From: Symbiodinium kawagutii | Lineage: Eukaryota > Sar > Dinophyceae > Suessiales > Symbiodiniaceae | Assembly (NCBI GenBank): GCA_009767595.1 | Contig: VSDK01026241.1 | Coordinates: forward strand, 118,611 to 182,610 | Direction: 5' to 3' | DNA length: 64,000 nt | In this document: piece after piece, positions 34,019 through 44,879 of the stretch | Layout of the letters: every line of letters begins with the position of its first letter | Numbering within the stretch: position 1 is the stretch's first letter | The notes under the pieces: model-generated | What the model saw: only the letters and a program-made list of their open reading frames with translations | Told to the model about the DNA's origin: nothing | Database searches by the model: none | Translations under genes and position numbers: made by a program

Positions 34019-34070
34019 ATTGACCACTAGAATTGCTTATCATTGACCACTAGAATTGCTTATCATTGAC
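34019..34070. repeat. 23-bp tandem duplication
   Basis: TTGACCACTAGAATTGCTTA plus TCA occurs twice head to tail, and a third partial unit starts TTGACCACTA. Identical copies indicate a recent event. Confidence 0.85.
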
Positions 34071-34165
34071 CACTATCATCCCTATTACCAACCATTAACA
34101 AACATTGCAGGCTCACTGACCAACTCTTCACAACTCTTCGCCGCTCGACTTTCAAACCGCGAGAC

Positions 34166-34243
34166 CTCTGGTCTCGTCCTGGCGAGGCATTTGGCTGTGA
34201 TCGTCAGCCCCGTGCGCAGCGAGCGTCTCATGCATGGCTCCCA
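34166..34243 (-). CDS. Exon-like island, unknown
   Basis: Bounded by an ACACCACCAG acceptor and an AGAG|GTCTCG donor. The 25-codon frame reads GAMHETLAAHGADDHSQMPR and onward with about half of its codons starting with G. Plus frames over the same bases are also open but less biased. No family is recognised. Confidence 0.45.
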
Positions 34244-34375
34244 CTGGTGGTGTCATCGTCAATGGTTATGGGTCGTTCTGGGTAGGTTATCAAGTTATAG
34301 CCTAGGTTCTGGGTCATGGCTACACTATAGGCTATCAGTTGGTTACCTGTAGCTACTTGGTAGCTGCGAGTTGCT

Positions 34376-34545
34376 GTGAGAGCCCCGGCCTTTGTTGATC
34401 CTTGGGTTCCCGCAGCTTCTCCCCTGCAGCTCAGCCTGCCCTCCTGTCCCGTCCTTAAGCGCTGTCGTCTTTGTACGACGAACACTGAAACATCTCATCC
34501 AACCTGCCAGGCACAGGCCCAGAAAAGGCCTGATGAACATAGCCC
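34376..34545. other. GC-rich island, strand unresolved
   Basis: Open on both strands. Plus has CAG acceptor candidates at 34411 and 34430. A minus frame contains CFSVRRTKTTALKDGTGGQA. Probably an exon of something not identified. Confidence 0.25.
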
Positions 34546-34879
34546 GGTTCCTATCGATGAGCTTTTTTCACTGAATATCATTTCAAGAACTCTATTATCT
34601 TATCGTTTCATGTTGTCAGCCATTGTCAAACAAGAGGTGTATAAAACAATGAAATCAAGGTTCTTGGTCTGGTGTCTGTGATGAACATGACAATTATGAT
34701 TCACCATCAGGTTGTTGACCCAATGGACATCCCATGTTGCGACCTACGGTTGTTGTTGCTATGGAACAGCCATTCGGTCAACCACAACAGGAAATAACAA
34801 CAAGTATCAGTATAGGTGGTTCATCACAGTTTGCGATGAATCACTGTTCATACAAGATGGGGCACCCTAGTTATCAGTT

Positions 34880-34988
34880 GGTTAGTCAGCCATTTAAGTA
34901 TAGTTCTATCTAATTCTATCGACCATAACTGGTAGTTGCCCCAGATGTGAATCAACTTAGCTAACTGGGGGGTGGGGCCACCTCGTAG
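34880..34988. repeat. Family E dispersed repeat, copy 2
   Basis: GTTAGTCAGCCATTTAAGTA, then AACTGGTAGTTGCCCC, then AATCAACTTAGCTAACTGGG align with 8195-8305 and 36390-36560. Confidence 0.55.
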
Positions 34989-35387
34989 TGACTCACCACA
35001 ATATACCATTAACCATCGGTGGCTTTCCCAAAGTATCGCTCAATCACAAACATCAACACGCGCTTGAAGAGCACTAATCAGGGTGAGTACCATTAGAAAT
35101 CAAAGTTCATTGCAAACCTGTAATAATTGCTGGCTCATGTATGTATATATATATATATACATATAGATATATAGTTCTAAAATGTATCAATATCTATACA
35201 CATATTGATTAAACCACCTCAATCAAGACCCATTAATTAACCACCATCGACCAACATTTCATCATCATTCATTCAGCATCATCGACCATTCATTATTGAC
35301 AATCCTTGTTGATGGGAGATCCACATGAATCAACGTACCCGAATGTTTCCAATTGATAGCTGGGGCTTCACCATCACACATGGGGAT

Positions 35388-35414
35388 CTCAATATATATA
35401 TATATATATATAAT
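35388..35414. repeat. (AT)n tract
   Basis: A run of AT dinucleotides. A similar short TA run lies at 35143-35162. Confidence 0.8.
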
Positions 35415-35654
35415 ATGATCTCCCCATGACCCAATTTTCACTGTACACTCGCCATGACCAACCATTCTTCCAACTGGTACAGTACCCCTCAGCTGGCTTT
35501 AACTTGGCTTAGTTCACTGGGGTACTCACCACTTACGTTACATACAACAAGACAACAACGACCTACCGTCAAATTCTGAAAAATAGAAGGTGATTTGCTG
35601 ATATTTACCGTAAACATGTTGGGGGTTGGGCAGCTGCACCACTGGATGTACCAG

Positions 35655-35692
35655 TTTTCCCGTGGTTTTCCCGTGGTTTTCCCGTGGTTTCC
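35655..35692. repeat. 11-bp tandem repeat, three copies
   Basis: TTTTCCCGTGG is repeated three times, followed by a partial TTTCC. Confidence 0.85.
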
Positions 35693-35693
35693 G

Positions 35694-35834
35694 CTGCAGC
35701 ATACGCCTCTCCAAGGTCATCACCAACACGCGTGCGTCGCGGTCTCCAGCGCCGTAGCTGATGGCCACAGTGTTCTTCTGCACCTCGGCGAGGCACGGGA
35801 TCTGCGGGTTGGTGGGGACTTCTACAAGCTGGGC
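35694..35834 (-). CDS. Exon-like island, unknown
   Basis: After a GGTTGGAG acceptor the minus frame reads AQLVEVPTNPQIPCLAEVQK, then NTVAISYGAGDRDARVLVMT and LERRMLQRK, with strong purine-first codon bias. It looks like a folded-domain segment, though no family is recognised. The donor is unclear: a GA-type site after CAGCG is possible. Immediately beyond its 3' end lie three copies of an 11-bp repeat (35655-35690). Confidence 0.5.
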
Positions 35835-35844
35835 CTCCAACCAA

Positions 35845-35970
35845 CTGAGTAGCTTAACTGGTTTAATAAGGTTTATAGGTAGTATAATAGGTTTAATAGG
35901 TTTGAATAAGTTTAATAGGTCTTAACTGAGTAGCTTAACTGAGTAGCTAAACCAATAAGGTTTATAGGTA
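35845..35970. repeat. AACTGAGTAGCTT / GGTTTATAGGTA repeat cluster
   Basis: Short units TTAACTGAGTAGC (three) and AATAAGGTTTATAGGTA (two, plus one at 36139) are interleaved. Confidence 0.7.
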
Positions 35971-36021
35971 ATTTTTCATCTCTCAAAAAATACCAGCAAG
36001 ATCTCAGTGAGACATTTAAAA

Positions 36022-36135
36022 TAACTTGATTGGGTGTTTCTCAAAATGGGGGTTACCCCAAAGTTGTGGTGGGTCTATCACTACACATGACTATTAATGG
36101 ATGGGGGGGGTACCCCTATTTTAAGAAACCACCAA
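36022..36135. mobile_element. MITE-like family B, well-preserved copy
   Basis: GGTGTTTCTCAAAATGGGGG at the left and GGTACCCCTATTTTAAGAAA plus CCACC at the right are inverted. The interior has TGGTGGGTCTATCACTACAC. It is about 110 bp and non-coding. Confidence 0.7.
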
Positions 36136-36339
36136 CTAGTTTAATAAGGTTTATAGGTAATTGAAACAAGAACCATAGGGGGTAAAACTAAGGGTTCCTC
36201 AACCAACCAACTATAACTTGGTTTATAGGTATATAACTTAACTAGGGTCAACTACCAGCTATAGGGCCCAGGGGTTATAAGCCAACTTGCAACTGGCAGG
36301 GGCCCACCTTTTAAGTTGGGTGATATTTATCATTTAATT

Positions 36340-36560
36340 AATGGTGAACTATGGTTAAGAATGGCTATGGATGGTTAATAATGATTGTAAGTTGGTCAAC
36401 AAGCCATTGAATCATAGCTTTACAAACTATAAGCCATGTAATCAATAAGCCTTGATTTAGTTGGTAAATCTCTAAATTGGTTCCTGGTAACTACCTAATT
36501 CTATCTACCCAAACTGGCAGTTACACAGTCATGAACCAACTCAGCTAGCTGGGGGGCCCC
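36340..36560. repeat. Family E dispersed repeat, copy 3
   Basis: GATTGTAAGTTGGTCAACAA, then AAACTGGCAGTTACAC, then AACCAACTCAGCTAGCTGGG follow the same order as copies 1 and 2, with about 60 extra bases in the middle. Confidence 0.55.
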
Positions 36561-36739
36561 AGCTTGTACTTGGATGTGCAGTTCGGGGGAGTTCTCGAGA
36601 GAGCTCACCACGGTAAATCATCTTCTAAGGTTGGTGAACGAAATGAATGGAACCATGGCTTCATGTCACTAGTTACCAACTTGCAGTGTGCATCCGAGTC
36701 ACCAACAAAAGCTGAATCTAAGCAAGTCATCATAGTTGG

Positions 36740-37262
36740 GGTCCACAAGAATCCGCCGACCCCTGCTCATGCCAACCATGGCAGGGGCGGCGCCTGGGAT
36801 CGCCGTAGGCGTGAACGTTCACTTTGGCTTGGGTTTGGCATCTACAAGGCCAAGACCAAGGCCGAAACCAGGAACCAGGTGTTATTAGGGGTTCAGCCCT
36901 TGCTTTTCCAGAGCAAGCCAATACCATCCACAAGGCCAACACCTGTTCTTATTATAGGGGGTTCAGCCCTTGCGTTTGCCCGGCTGGAAAAACTTCAGCA
37001 GGCCGACAGGCCAGCATCCTGGCAACGGCACATCAGCAAGCCAGCGGCCAATACGAAGGCCGACACCAAATCTTATTATTAGGGGTTCAGCCCTTCCGTT
37101 TGCCCGCCCCGAAAAGCTCCCCCACCCGTTCCCAGGCCCTGGAAACGCTGGCAGGCCAGCACCCTGGCAACGGCCCATCAGCAGGCCGGCAGGCCAGCAT
37201 CTTGGCAACGGCACACCAGCAACCCACCAGCCGATACGAAGGCCAACACCAAATCTTATAGA
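36740..37262. repeat. GC-rich degenerate minisatellite, open in several frames
   Basis: Three to four units of about 120-180 bp carry GGGGTTCAGCCCTT, a GTTTGCCCG box, a CCTGGCAACGGCACA box and ACGAAGGCC-ACACCAAATCTTATTA. All three plus frames stay open for 110-170 codons (36564-37082, 36824-37261, 36970-37305), because the GC-rich units contain no stop codons, not because three genes overlap. It might be an expanded exon, but I see no splice sites. Confidence 0.65.
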
Positions 37263-37456
37263 ATGGGCTAACGCCCAGGTGCCGCCGACCCCCTTTCTTT
37301 CGTAAGAGTCTGGGCTTGCTATGGCAGAGATAGGAGCTGAGGCTTTCCAAGGTAATTCACGGGGTTAACGCTAGCTGTGATATAGCAGGTTCAGTCCTTG
37401 CTCATACCAGCTCTTAAAAAGGGGGGTCGGCGGCACCTGGGCGTTAGCCCATTCTA
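37259..37456. repeat. 37-bp near-perfect inverted repeat, about 120-bp spacer
   Basis: AGAATGGGCTAACGCCCAGG plus TGCCGCCGACCCCCTTT at 37259-37297 matches the reverse complement at 37418-37456, apart from one extra G in the G-run. It forms a long hairpin at the 3' edge of the minisatellite. CCGCCGACCCC also occurs at 36752. Confidence 0.85.
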
Positions 37457-38067
37457 TATTAGTCACTGATAGTTGGTAATACTTGAGAACAACATAAACA
37501 GCTAGTACATTCAACATCGTCTGTATTTGATTATCCTTGCAACCAGTTGAAGTGCTGCAAGGGATCCCGACTCAAAATGTTAATGATTTCGTTCGGACCA
37601 TTACTGGGGATAGCACCAGTGGCACAGTATTACTATTGACCATTCACATGTTCTTTGATCATCAGCTGTATGGGTCCGCTGCAACTACAGTACAGCTTGT
37701 GCATCTTTTAATGGGCGGCAAGCAATGCAAAGTGTGGGCCCCATGGCGTGCTCTCTGCCCTGGATTTGGCTTATATGGGACAGGCTAAGCTATCACTCAT
37801 GATGATGAGAAGGTACTTGAGTTGAGATCAGTGATAGGATCTTCCACAATCAGGTTGAAATGCTCAATTTGGGGGCACCATTTCTCTTGCCAACACATAT
37901 ACATTCTGCACTTTGAGTTGGTCTGTTGACAAGGTCACCAAACCAGTGAAGAAAAAATCCCAGCTGTCGAACTCTGTTTGGGGTCAATTCTTCTAGTTTT
38001 GCAGGGATTTATGTGGTTGTTCTTAGGAATCAATGCTTAAAACTATGTTCTACGCATGGTTTGAGAC

Positions 38068-38190
38068 ACTGCCGGGTGCCACAGTGCCGCCACTGCGTGG
38101 TGCGGGCACGGTGGCGGCTCTGCCTGGGATCCCTACGACAAGGCCACTGGCGAAGGCAAAAGGAACACCACCTGCGCTTGCGACGGCTGA
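38068..38190. other. GC-rich exon-like island; EGF-like plus reading or hydrophobic minus reading
   Basis: The plus frame reads CHSAATAWCGHGGGSAWDPY and later NTTCACDG, a Cys/Gly spacing like an EGF-type C-terminal half, and could end at a GC donor. The codon-aligned minus frame is Ala/Gly/Val-rich without Asp, Glu or Lys, but has a better acceptor (GGTTTCAG). Composition favours plus, splice signals favour minus. Confidence 0.35.
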
Positions 38191-38363
38191 AACCAGGGTG
38201 AATTTCACCACTTCCCAGTGGACATGGCACTTCCAAGTGGTGAAAGGTTTTGGAAGTGCAACTCTGGCATGTCCAGGCTACCCTATGATGGGTTAGTGCA
38301 TGATGGGGTAGCAATTGTCAATCATCGATTGATAGTGGTGAATTGCCTAAGTTGATCAACTGC

Positions 38364-38467
38364 CAGAGCAAGCGTGGCCCGCGCCTGGTGTGGCTGCCGC
38401 TTCGCTGAGAGGTAGTTGGTCAGACATCTGCAGCATCATAAAGGGTGGCTCCGCTCCAAAGCGATAC
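38364..38467 (-). CDS. Exon-like segment after a long pyrimidine tract, unknown
   Basis: The minus strand has a long CT-rich tract, then a GTCGTCAG acceptor. The open frame contains YRFGAEPPFMMLQMSDQLPL and ends at TCTG|GCAGTT (GC donor). The pyrimidine tract is the GA repeat listed next, so the acceptor context may be fortuitous. Confidence 0.35.
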
Positions 38468-38488
38468 CTGACGACCAGCAAGTGAAAG

Positions 38489-38588
38489 GGCCAGAGAGAG
38501 AGAGAGGGGTACTTAGAAAAAGAAAATAAAAAAGAAAACACAAGAAGAAGAAAATTACAAAGGAATTAGAGAGAGAGAGAGAAAGAGA

Positions 38589-38619
<31 letters not shown>

Positions 38620-38625
38620 AGAAAA
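38489..38625. repeat. (GA)n-rich purine tract
   Basis: Two blocks of GAGAGA (38491-38506 and 38568-38612) are separated by an A-rich segment. On the minus strand this is a polypyrimidine tract. Confidence 0.9.
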
Positions 38626-39656
38626 CATGTTCTTTGCGGAAGAATGACATCACCATGAAATCCAGGACTGTTCTTTTCGTGGACCGTATGGACCTACCTA
38701 GGAGTGCTAAATTGCTCTGTGGCAACGATGACAACAAAGACCGGCATCACTGGGACGGCGGAAGGTCAAGAGATGAAGGGAGCGAACTTCCATCATTGTG
38801 TCAAGTTTAGCATAACGAACCAGAAGTCTATAGAGAGGAGCATCTGCAAACCTGTGGTCGAGGCCCAAATGGGTCCAAAATGGTTCCATAAATCTTTAGA
38901 TATGATGATCATCCCAAAGTCTCGTGAAACTAAACAGCCATAATCTATGGTTATTATGATCCGTCTTGGACTAGCTGAAAACTGTGCCACTTGATCAACA
39001 AACGAAACGGACTGATGGCAAAATGTCCTCACCAGCTGGTGCTGATCAGCATCGGATTGAAGAAAGCAATACATGGTCAAAGTGGATTTGATGCGTGACA
39101 CGATCCATTTATATAGTTGCTAACTATGGTTGAGCACTGGTTATTTCGGTGGCAAACAAATTGGTGACCCTTACCCTGGGATAAATGTTGAGTTGGAGAA
39201 CCATTCAAAAAAAGTTGTCCTTTTACGAACGTGGCGTGTGCTAGACTGGGATGAATTGCTGATAAGAATCATTTGATGGATGTCACACAAGCACCAATAA
39301 AGCACACACTGATACGTTTTGGACAAATATCATGCCACAAGTGGTGGGCTTCCTACTTGCTGAAACCGCCTTCCCCCTACTTCCACCGAAACTCTGCTCG
39401 TCATCCTGGTTCCGTATCAACTTTCATCTTGGGTGCCCAGCTGATTAAAACATCTGGGCACCCACATCAAACTCATCCAGGCCCAGTACCCACATCATGT
39501 GGGCTCCAGTTCCGTCAAGGCACGCATGATGAGCATAACCTGCATGGCTCCCAGGTGGCTATCTAGAGTCCATGCTTGGTGGTGGCCATTGATGATTGTG
39601 TTGAACTGATCATGTGGATGATGTCCCCAAGAACCATAGGGACCATGCTGGTGTTG

Positions 39657-39711
39657 AATGATGATGATGATGATGATGATGATCATCATCATCATCATCA
39701 TCATCATCATC
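39657..39711. repeat. Palindromic microsatellite (ATG)n-(ATC)n
   Basis: About eight ATG/GAT triplets switch to about nine CAT/ATC triplets at a GATC centre (39681-39684), giving a perfect palindrome of about 50 bp. Confidence 0.9.
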
Positions 39712-40328
39712 GTTGTGATCATGAGGTTCAGGACTGGTTGATGTTCCGCCTTGGTCATGCAAACGTAAGTGGGTAGTTAGTTGGCTGCCAAGTGTTCAAG
39801 CCTCCGAGAGAGTTTGAGGCCCGGTCTTTAGTACAAAATGGTCATCTTACCTTGGTGGCTGTTGATCCCATGCTGAAACTTTAACTTTACGTCCATCTAA
39901 TCCCAAAAACAGGAAAGTCATCAAACTTTGTGGATTGTGGAGCAACCCAATTACCCTGGTACTTTTTCACAGGTCGCTGGCTAGTCCACATTATTTACAT
40001 ATCGCAAGGGGCTTCTGATGGTTTCCCTCTATGTTACCGGAACCTAATGACTATTATTCAAACTTGGTCCAGCGAGCCATCAAAACATGGGTTGATTCTT
40101 CCAATACGACCGTTGTCCAAACAAATCACACCTCTGGTCATGTGCTTTTCCACCATTAGATATTTCAGAAAACAAACTGTTGGGCAGGGTTTGCAAAGCA
40201 TGACCTATTGGATCAGTAGAAACCGTTTTGGGGTTACCCATGAACCAACAAGTATCACGATGTTTTTCGTTGTTGCAATATGCCTACCTAAATGGAAATG
40301 AGAGTGAGACGATGACAACAACCAGCAG

Positions 40329-40442
40329 TCCCCCCTGCGTATCCATGTACGCCCAGCAACGGCCCGTTTTGGTGTCGAAAATGTGCAGCAGCGCCAAGTA
40401 ATGCGCACGCGGCAGACTGGGGGTTGCCTGAGGCGTATGTAG
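40329..40442 (+). CDS. Exon-like island with Cys pair, unknown
   Basis: Between an AGCAG acceptor and a GTAG|GTCGTT donor the plus frame reads CTPSNGPFWCRKCAAAPSNA and continues D-W-G-L-P-E-A-Y-V-G. The C-x2-C pair and Trp residues look like a compact domain but match nothing I know. Minus frames are open too, one rich in aromatic and hydrophobic residues (HYLALLHIFDTKTGRCWAYM). Confidence 0.4.
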   Translation, partial: SPLRIHVRPATARFGVENVQQRQVMRTRQTGGCLRRM

Positions 40443-40512
40443 GTCGTTACGCCGTCCGTGGGTCGTTTCTGGGTTCTGATGCTTAGCTGGTTACCCTTCT
40501 AGGTACCCCTAC

Positions 40513-40556
40513 AGTGGGTGACCAGGGAACCCCAAGTAGGGATGGATACCTATACG
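40513..40556. repeat. Family D dispersed repeat, copy 1
   Basis: GTGGGTGACCAGGGAACCCC then AAGTAGGGATGGATACCTA matches 50103-50146 at about 80%. Confidence 0.5.
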
Positions 40557-40995
40557 TAGGTGACTGGAAGGGTAGGATGTAGTTGCGCCATTCCAAAAAT
40601 ATGTTAATTGTTAATAAATCATCCGTGCCAAAGTCATTGGGAAAAATGTTTCAAATCACCAACCAGTCAGCTAATAGTTGAAAGATGGCTACCAGTGGCT
40701 GATGCAGGATGATAATGGTTCTAATGGCTGATAGATAACGGCTACAATGTGGCTACAATAACTCATCAGTTCTAATCATGTTTCGTCGTACCCCAGAACG
40801 GTAGATTCTGAGGCTTGGTAGCCCACAACGGGTGTCTCATTTAAGTGAAGACCTGACTAATAATGATCAGTGATTTCCCCGTACTAGTCACGGTTAATGA
40901 ACAATTCCACAATGAACAATGAACTACCATTGTGTATGTCTGTATATAAATATTTATTTACTTATTTATATGCCTGTGATATACTTGATGACAAA

Positions 40996-41100
40996 CTGGT
41001 TGGTGGTTTCAACCCCTCTGAAAACTATCTGTCAACCAACCAATTGTTCATACTTGGGAAAATCTAGAATGTTTAATCATGTTCAAGACCACCAACCAGG
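40996..41100. mobile_element. MITE-like family A copy beside an exon-like island
   Basis: AACTGGTTGGTGGTTTCAAC and GTTCAAGACCACCAACCAGG form the inverted ends; the interior has CTGTCAACCAACCAATTGTT. It lies about 50 bp from the exon-like island at 41148-41260. Confidence 0.7.
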
Positions 41101-41147
41101 CTGCTATAAAACAGCGACCTACAAGCGACCAACATCTGCCACCGCAC

Positions 41148-41260
41148 CTGTGTGTTGTTCACCAAGATTGCCTGCGCCGAGCCGCGAATCCTGGATCACA
41201 GGCGAGACGCTGCGTTCCATTTCGAAGGAATTCTGATTCTCCAGCGAGGGAAGTGGTACC
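41148..41260 (-). CDS. Exon-like island, unknown
   Basis: The minus frame opens after a GCGCATAG acceptor and closes at CACAG|GTGCGG. It reads VPLPSLENQNSFEMERSVSP then VIQDSRLGAGNLGEQH. About 44% of codons in the wider frame start with G, against about 25% in the best plus frame. The residues suggest a soluble linker-rich segment. No family is recognised. Confidence 0.45.
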
Positions 41261-42411
41261 CTATGCGCAACCACTTACCATTACCGTTGGTAACCAACTA
41301 CAAATAAGCATAGGAACAAATAGTAGAGTAACCTAGTTAGTGTTATCTATTGATTCCCCATTTGCTAACCCTAGCTGGTCCCCACAAATAACAATGGTAC
41401 CAACTGGTTCTCTACTATTTCATGGTGACCGGAAGCATGGGGTTAGAGTAACAGGGCACCAACAAAAAGATCAAAGCAGCATCATTGTTCACTCAAGATT
41501 TCACACTTCATGTGGCCCTCATATTGTCCCCTTAAGATTTCACTGGCTGGTGCCCATCGACAACCGGCAGCGCTCCTCACGTGAGGGTACTCCTGGACCA
41601 CCTTTCGCAAAGGTCCGAAGCTGGTGCTGTAGAGCTTCTCGCTGCTTCCATCTGTTGCCGCTGACAGAATCACGTGCGGCATGGGCGTGTACACGAAATG
41701 CAGCTGTCCTGCGGGCAATGGAACCACCGGGCTTGACCAGTGACAGGCCAAGCTACGTGGGAAGCAACTCATGATGCAAATCAGCCATGAAAATCAAGAA
41801 GCAATGCAAAAATTGGGATGCTAGTGGGGTGATGTGCTTGGTGCTATGGTGGAGCATACCTCTATCCAATCATGAGAAAGTATTGAAAAATATGCGGTTC
41901 CGGTTAATGGTGCACCTTTAGCGACCTACAAAACTTATCACAGGAATGATGGAAATCAAATGTCCACACTCTTTATGCTTGTGAGGTCTTCGCTCAAACC
42001 TTTATACAAGCTTTGGATGCGCACTGCCGCTCTTTCTTGTGGCTGGCTGGGACCCTGCATCATCAAACCCTATCAAGTCAAGCCCCAGTACTTTCGCCAA
42101 CCACGCAGCCATCGGATTGAAACTACTCAATTGGAGGATATGAAATGTGATCTTTGGAAAAATTGAGTGAAATTATGAGCAAATGGTAGCTAAACCATGC
42201 TAAACCAATTCTAAGTTCACTGGATCTACAAACTCGGAGGTCAGAATCCTCCAATCTGATCGCTAATGCTTCCCGCATCATCTCGTCTCGCCACTGAGTT
42301 TGTCTCCCTGCGTAGGCACCAAGATTTCTACGCAAAAATGAGGATTCGACATGGAAGATTTCATCAGGAAGACAACTCAACCAGGTTCCTGCTATGAAAC
42401 CATCACCAAAT

Positions 42412-42467
42412 GTTAACTACAAATCCTAGAATGATGACAGTTAACTACAAATCCTAGAGTGATGACA
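42412..42467. repeat. 28-bp tandem duplication
   Basis: GTTAACTACAAATCCTAGAA plus TGATGACA is followed by a copy with a single A-to-G change. Confidence 0.9.
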
Positions 42468-42591
42468 GTTCAGAACAATGATCAAGAAACAAGTATCAAA
42501 AGGTCCTAGAGTGTCATGCGTGTGACCATCCTCCACTTAATGCATGAGCCCGTTGTTTTTGGAAGCTCCAAATAGCTTGTCTCCTCTGCGC

Positions 42592-42800
42592 TCAGCCGCG
42601 CCCCCTCCGCCGCACCCTCCTTGATATGTGAAAGGAATCCAGTTCCTCGGGGGTGGATGGCTCAGCTTGCTGCAAGTCCCACCCCTGGTTGTTCCCCCAA
42701 CAGGTCAAGCTACTTGGATCTTCACCCATGGCTGATGGTTGATACCCTCTCCTCATGGAGCTTACGGTGGGCTCCGCACTCCTCGACCTACCAGGGTGCC
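42592..42800 (-). CDS. Exon-like island, unknown
   Basis: The minus frame contains CWGNNQGWDLQQAEPSTPEE and ends LDSFHIS. A CAAGTAG acceptor candidate precedes it. An alternative short exon reads VEECGAH with a GTAAGC donor. It is about 30 bp from a diverged family A element. Confidence 0.3.
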
Positions 42801-42827
42801 AAAAAGATAAATCATGAACCACCATCA

Positions 42828-42940
42828 ACTGGTTGCTGTTTTCAACACCTCTTGATCTTTAAAAAAAACATAAGTCAATCAACTGAGCATATCCCAAATA
42901 TTGGGAAAAGCAACAAATGTTAAAGACCGCCAACTAGGCA
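42828..42940. mobile_element. Diverged family A copy
   Basis: AACTGGTTGCTGTTTTCAAC at the left and AAAGACCGCCAACTAGGC at the right, with AAGTCAATCAACTGAGCAT inside. Confidence 0.5.
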
Positions 42941-43215
42941 TCAACTAGTGTCGGCGATGCTTACCTAGCAGAAGCCAATCTCAGTTTACTCCTGCAATAA
43001 CAAGATCATCATAGATTTACCATCACTGGTTGATTATAGGGGTCAGACCCTACTTAATAAGTTGATGACCCATGGTTACATCATGTTATTTCCGACCTTA
43101 TAAGGTGATAACTCATGGTCATCTCATATCATATGATATCCCCCTTATCAGGTGAATACCATGCTTATAATTTCAATACCCATATATAAGTTATAATCCT
43201 AACCAGCCTTCGTGT

Positions 43216-43345
43216 TTCGGCACCCTGCCCAGTCCCAGTCACTTCTCATCTGTGTCCATCTTCCCATAGGACAGGCGATTGCCAGTTCGAGGCTGTGAGG
43301 GACGCACCACGTCCACCGCACCAGTGACATACCTCAGCTGCAGGC
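43216..43345. other. GC-rich exon-like island, strand unresolved
   Basis: Plus has a strong TCTTCCCATAG acceptor. Minus has ATACCAG, then either EVCHWCGGRGASLTASNW (a C-x2-C-x-G-x-G pattern) or a second frame LRYVTGAVDVVRPSQPRTGN. No decision is possible from sequence alone. Confidence 0.3.
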
Positions 43346-43419
43346 CTGGTATGACCAAGTTGTAACCACCAGTGATTCACACAATGGAACATGAAGGTGA
43401 ACACTTCATGGCAAATCAT

Positions 43420-44275
43420 GATTACTAGTGGTTGATGTTGGATATCCAAGGTAAATTAGGGGGTAAGTAGGGCTTGAGGATTGTTGATGAGCAATGATTA
43501 TTACGTAATATTTGATAATGGTTGATAACGGGGTAGCTCACCAACTACTGCCTGTTTCACAAGGCTTAAATTAAGCCTGTGCTGCAAGTGCATTACTGCA
43601 GATGTGCATCCCGGTTGACCAGCTGTACTAATCCTGTTTTGAATCATGGTGAGGTTGCTGATAAGTAGATGGTGAACTTGACCTAACCATAGCCGTTGAT
43701 CAGTTTAAAGCAGTTGTCGGTTGAGAAGTATTGGAAACAGTTCCTTATCAACAACCAACGACTAGTTAGTAGACTAGCTGGTCAATAGGTTAGATGTTAG
43801 TAGTTGTTAGTTGACTGGTGCACATAGACACCTTGAGAACGGCGATTGCTTACGTACTACTGCTCTCATACCACTTGTAAGTTGAAGCTGATACTGATAC
43901 ACGTAACCATTCTTGCCACGTACGATTTAGATTGACTTTCAGGGCCAATGGGTCACCTTCACAACTACTCGATACTAAATCAACTACTAAAGTCTTTAGA
44001 AGTTGTTTTTAAGGCCGTAAAAGCTCATTAGTCCACTTAGGTCGCTCACACTTTTTGTTTTTCCAACCACTGGCCAAGAGGTAACGAAGTGGATTGCTAG
44101 AAGGCTTTTAAGGCCTGTTGATTGTGGTTTAAAAAAAAAATAGTCATACAAGTATACCTGGAAATCCTTCCCTTATCACATCAAAGGCTCCGGGTAGATG
44201 GCTCCAGCAAATAGAAGCGGTCCACCCAATCATTGCGGTTAACGATCGTTTCAGAGATGGATTCAGTATGAAGGC
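43420..44275. other. AT-rich DNA, no supported gene
   Basis: Contains AACTAGTTAGTAG-type motifs around 43760-43820. No island or motif. Confidence 0.45.
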
Positions 44276-44278
44276 AAG

Positions 44279-44366
44279 CTGGTTGGTGGTTTCAACCCCA
44301 ACCTTTTGGTCATACTATAGGGAAAATAAGAGATGTCAATCAAATCACCAACCAGCAAGAGTTTGA
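44279..44366. mobile_element. MITE-like family A, short copy
   Basis: CTGGTTGGTGGTTTCAACCC and AAATCACCAACCAGC are the inverted ends. The interior is about 30 bp shorter than in other copies. Confidence 0.65.
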
Positions 44367-44879
44367 TCAGACAACCCAAGGTTGCGGATGCGTCTTCCTG
44401 GCTATCACTCCTTGCCGAGGCTCATCTGTGTCACAGAAGCGAAGAAACCTGCGTCGGAACGGTATCACCTTGAAAGAGACCGGTATCGTTCCTAATTCAA
44501 ATCAATCGGCTTTGGTGCAATGACCTCATAATGAACCTCATCATTTACATCAATTGAACTCCCAAATCCGAACTCTGAAATCACGTCGTCTCCTGTTGGT
44601 TGTATCCGCACGGTTGATGGTATGCTAGCACTTCTCTATGACGCTATGTTCAAGGCCAGGGGCAGGCAAACAGAATCAGCTTCAAAACCTGCAAATGGTC
44701 CCACCGGACTAGTGGCTTCAACCCATTTTCACATGTTGGAAGCATCGATTTTGGGGTGACACCAGTTGATGATACCTCTGCGTTCTTTTTCCAATCTGAC
44801 TGCAACTCGTTTTCTGATTGCCATTGCAGATCCATTCCATTCCAGGTCAAGCTTTTCTCTAGATCAGAGTCATTGGTGC

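Noticed and set aside
36564-37305. Three overlapping plus-strand genes of 110-172 codons
   Set aside because: The open frames follow from the stop-free GC-rich repeat units. No start context, splice site or domain supports any of them.
43246-43345. DnaJ zinc-finger domain from CHWCGGRG
   Set aside because: Only one C-x2-C-x-G-x-G unit is visible; DnaJ proteins have four, and two other frames over the same bases are equally open.
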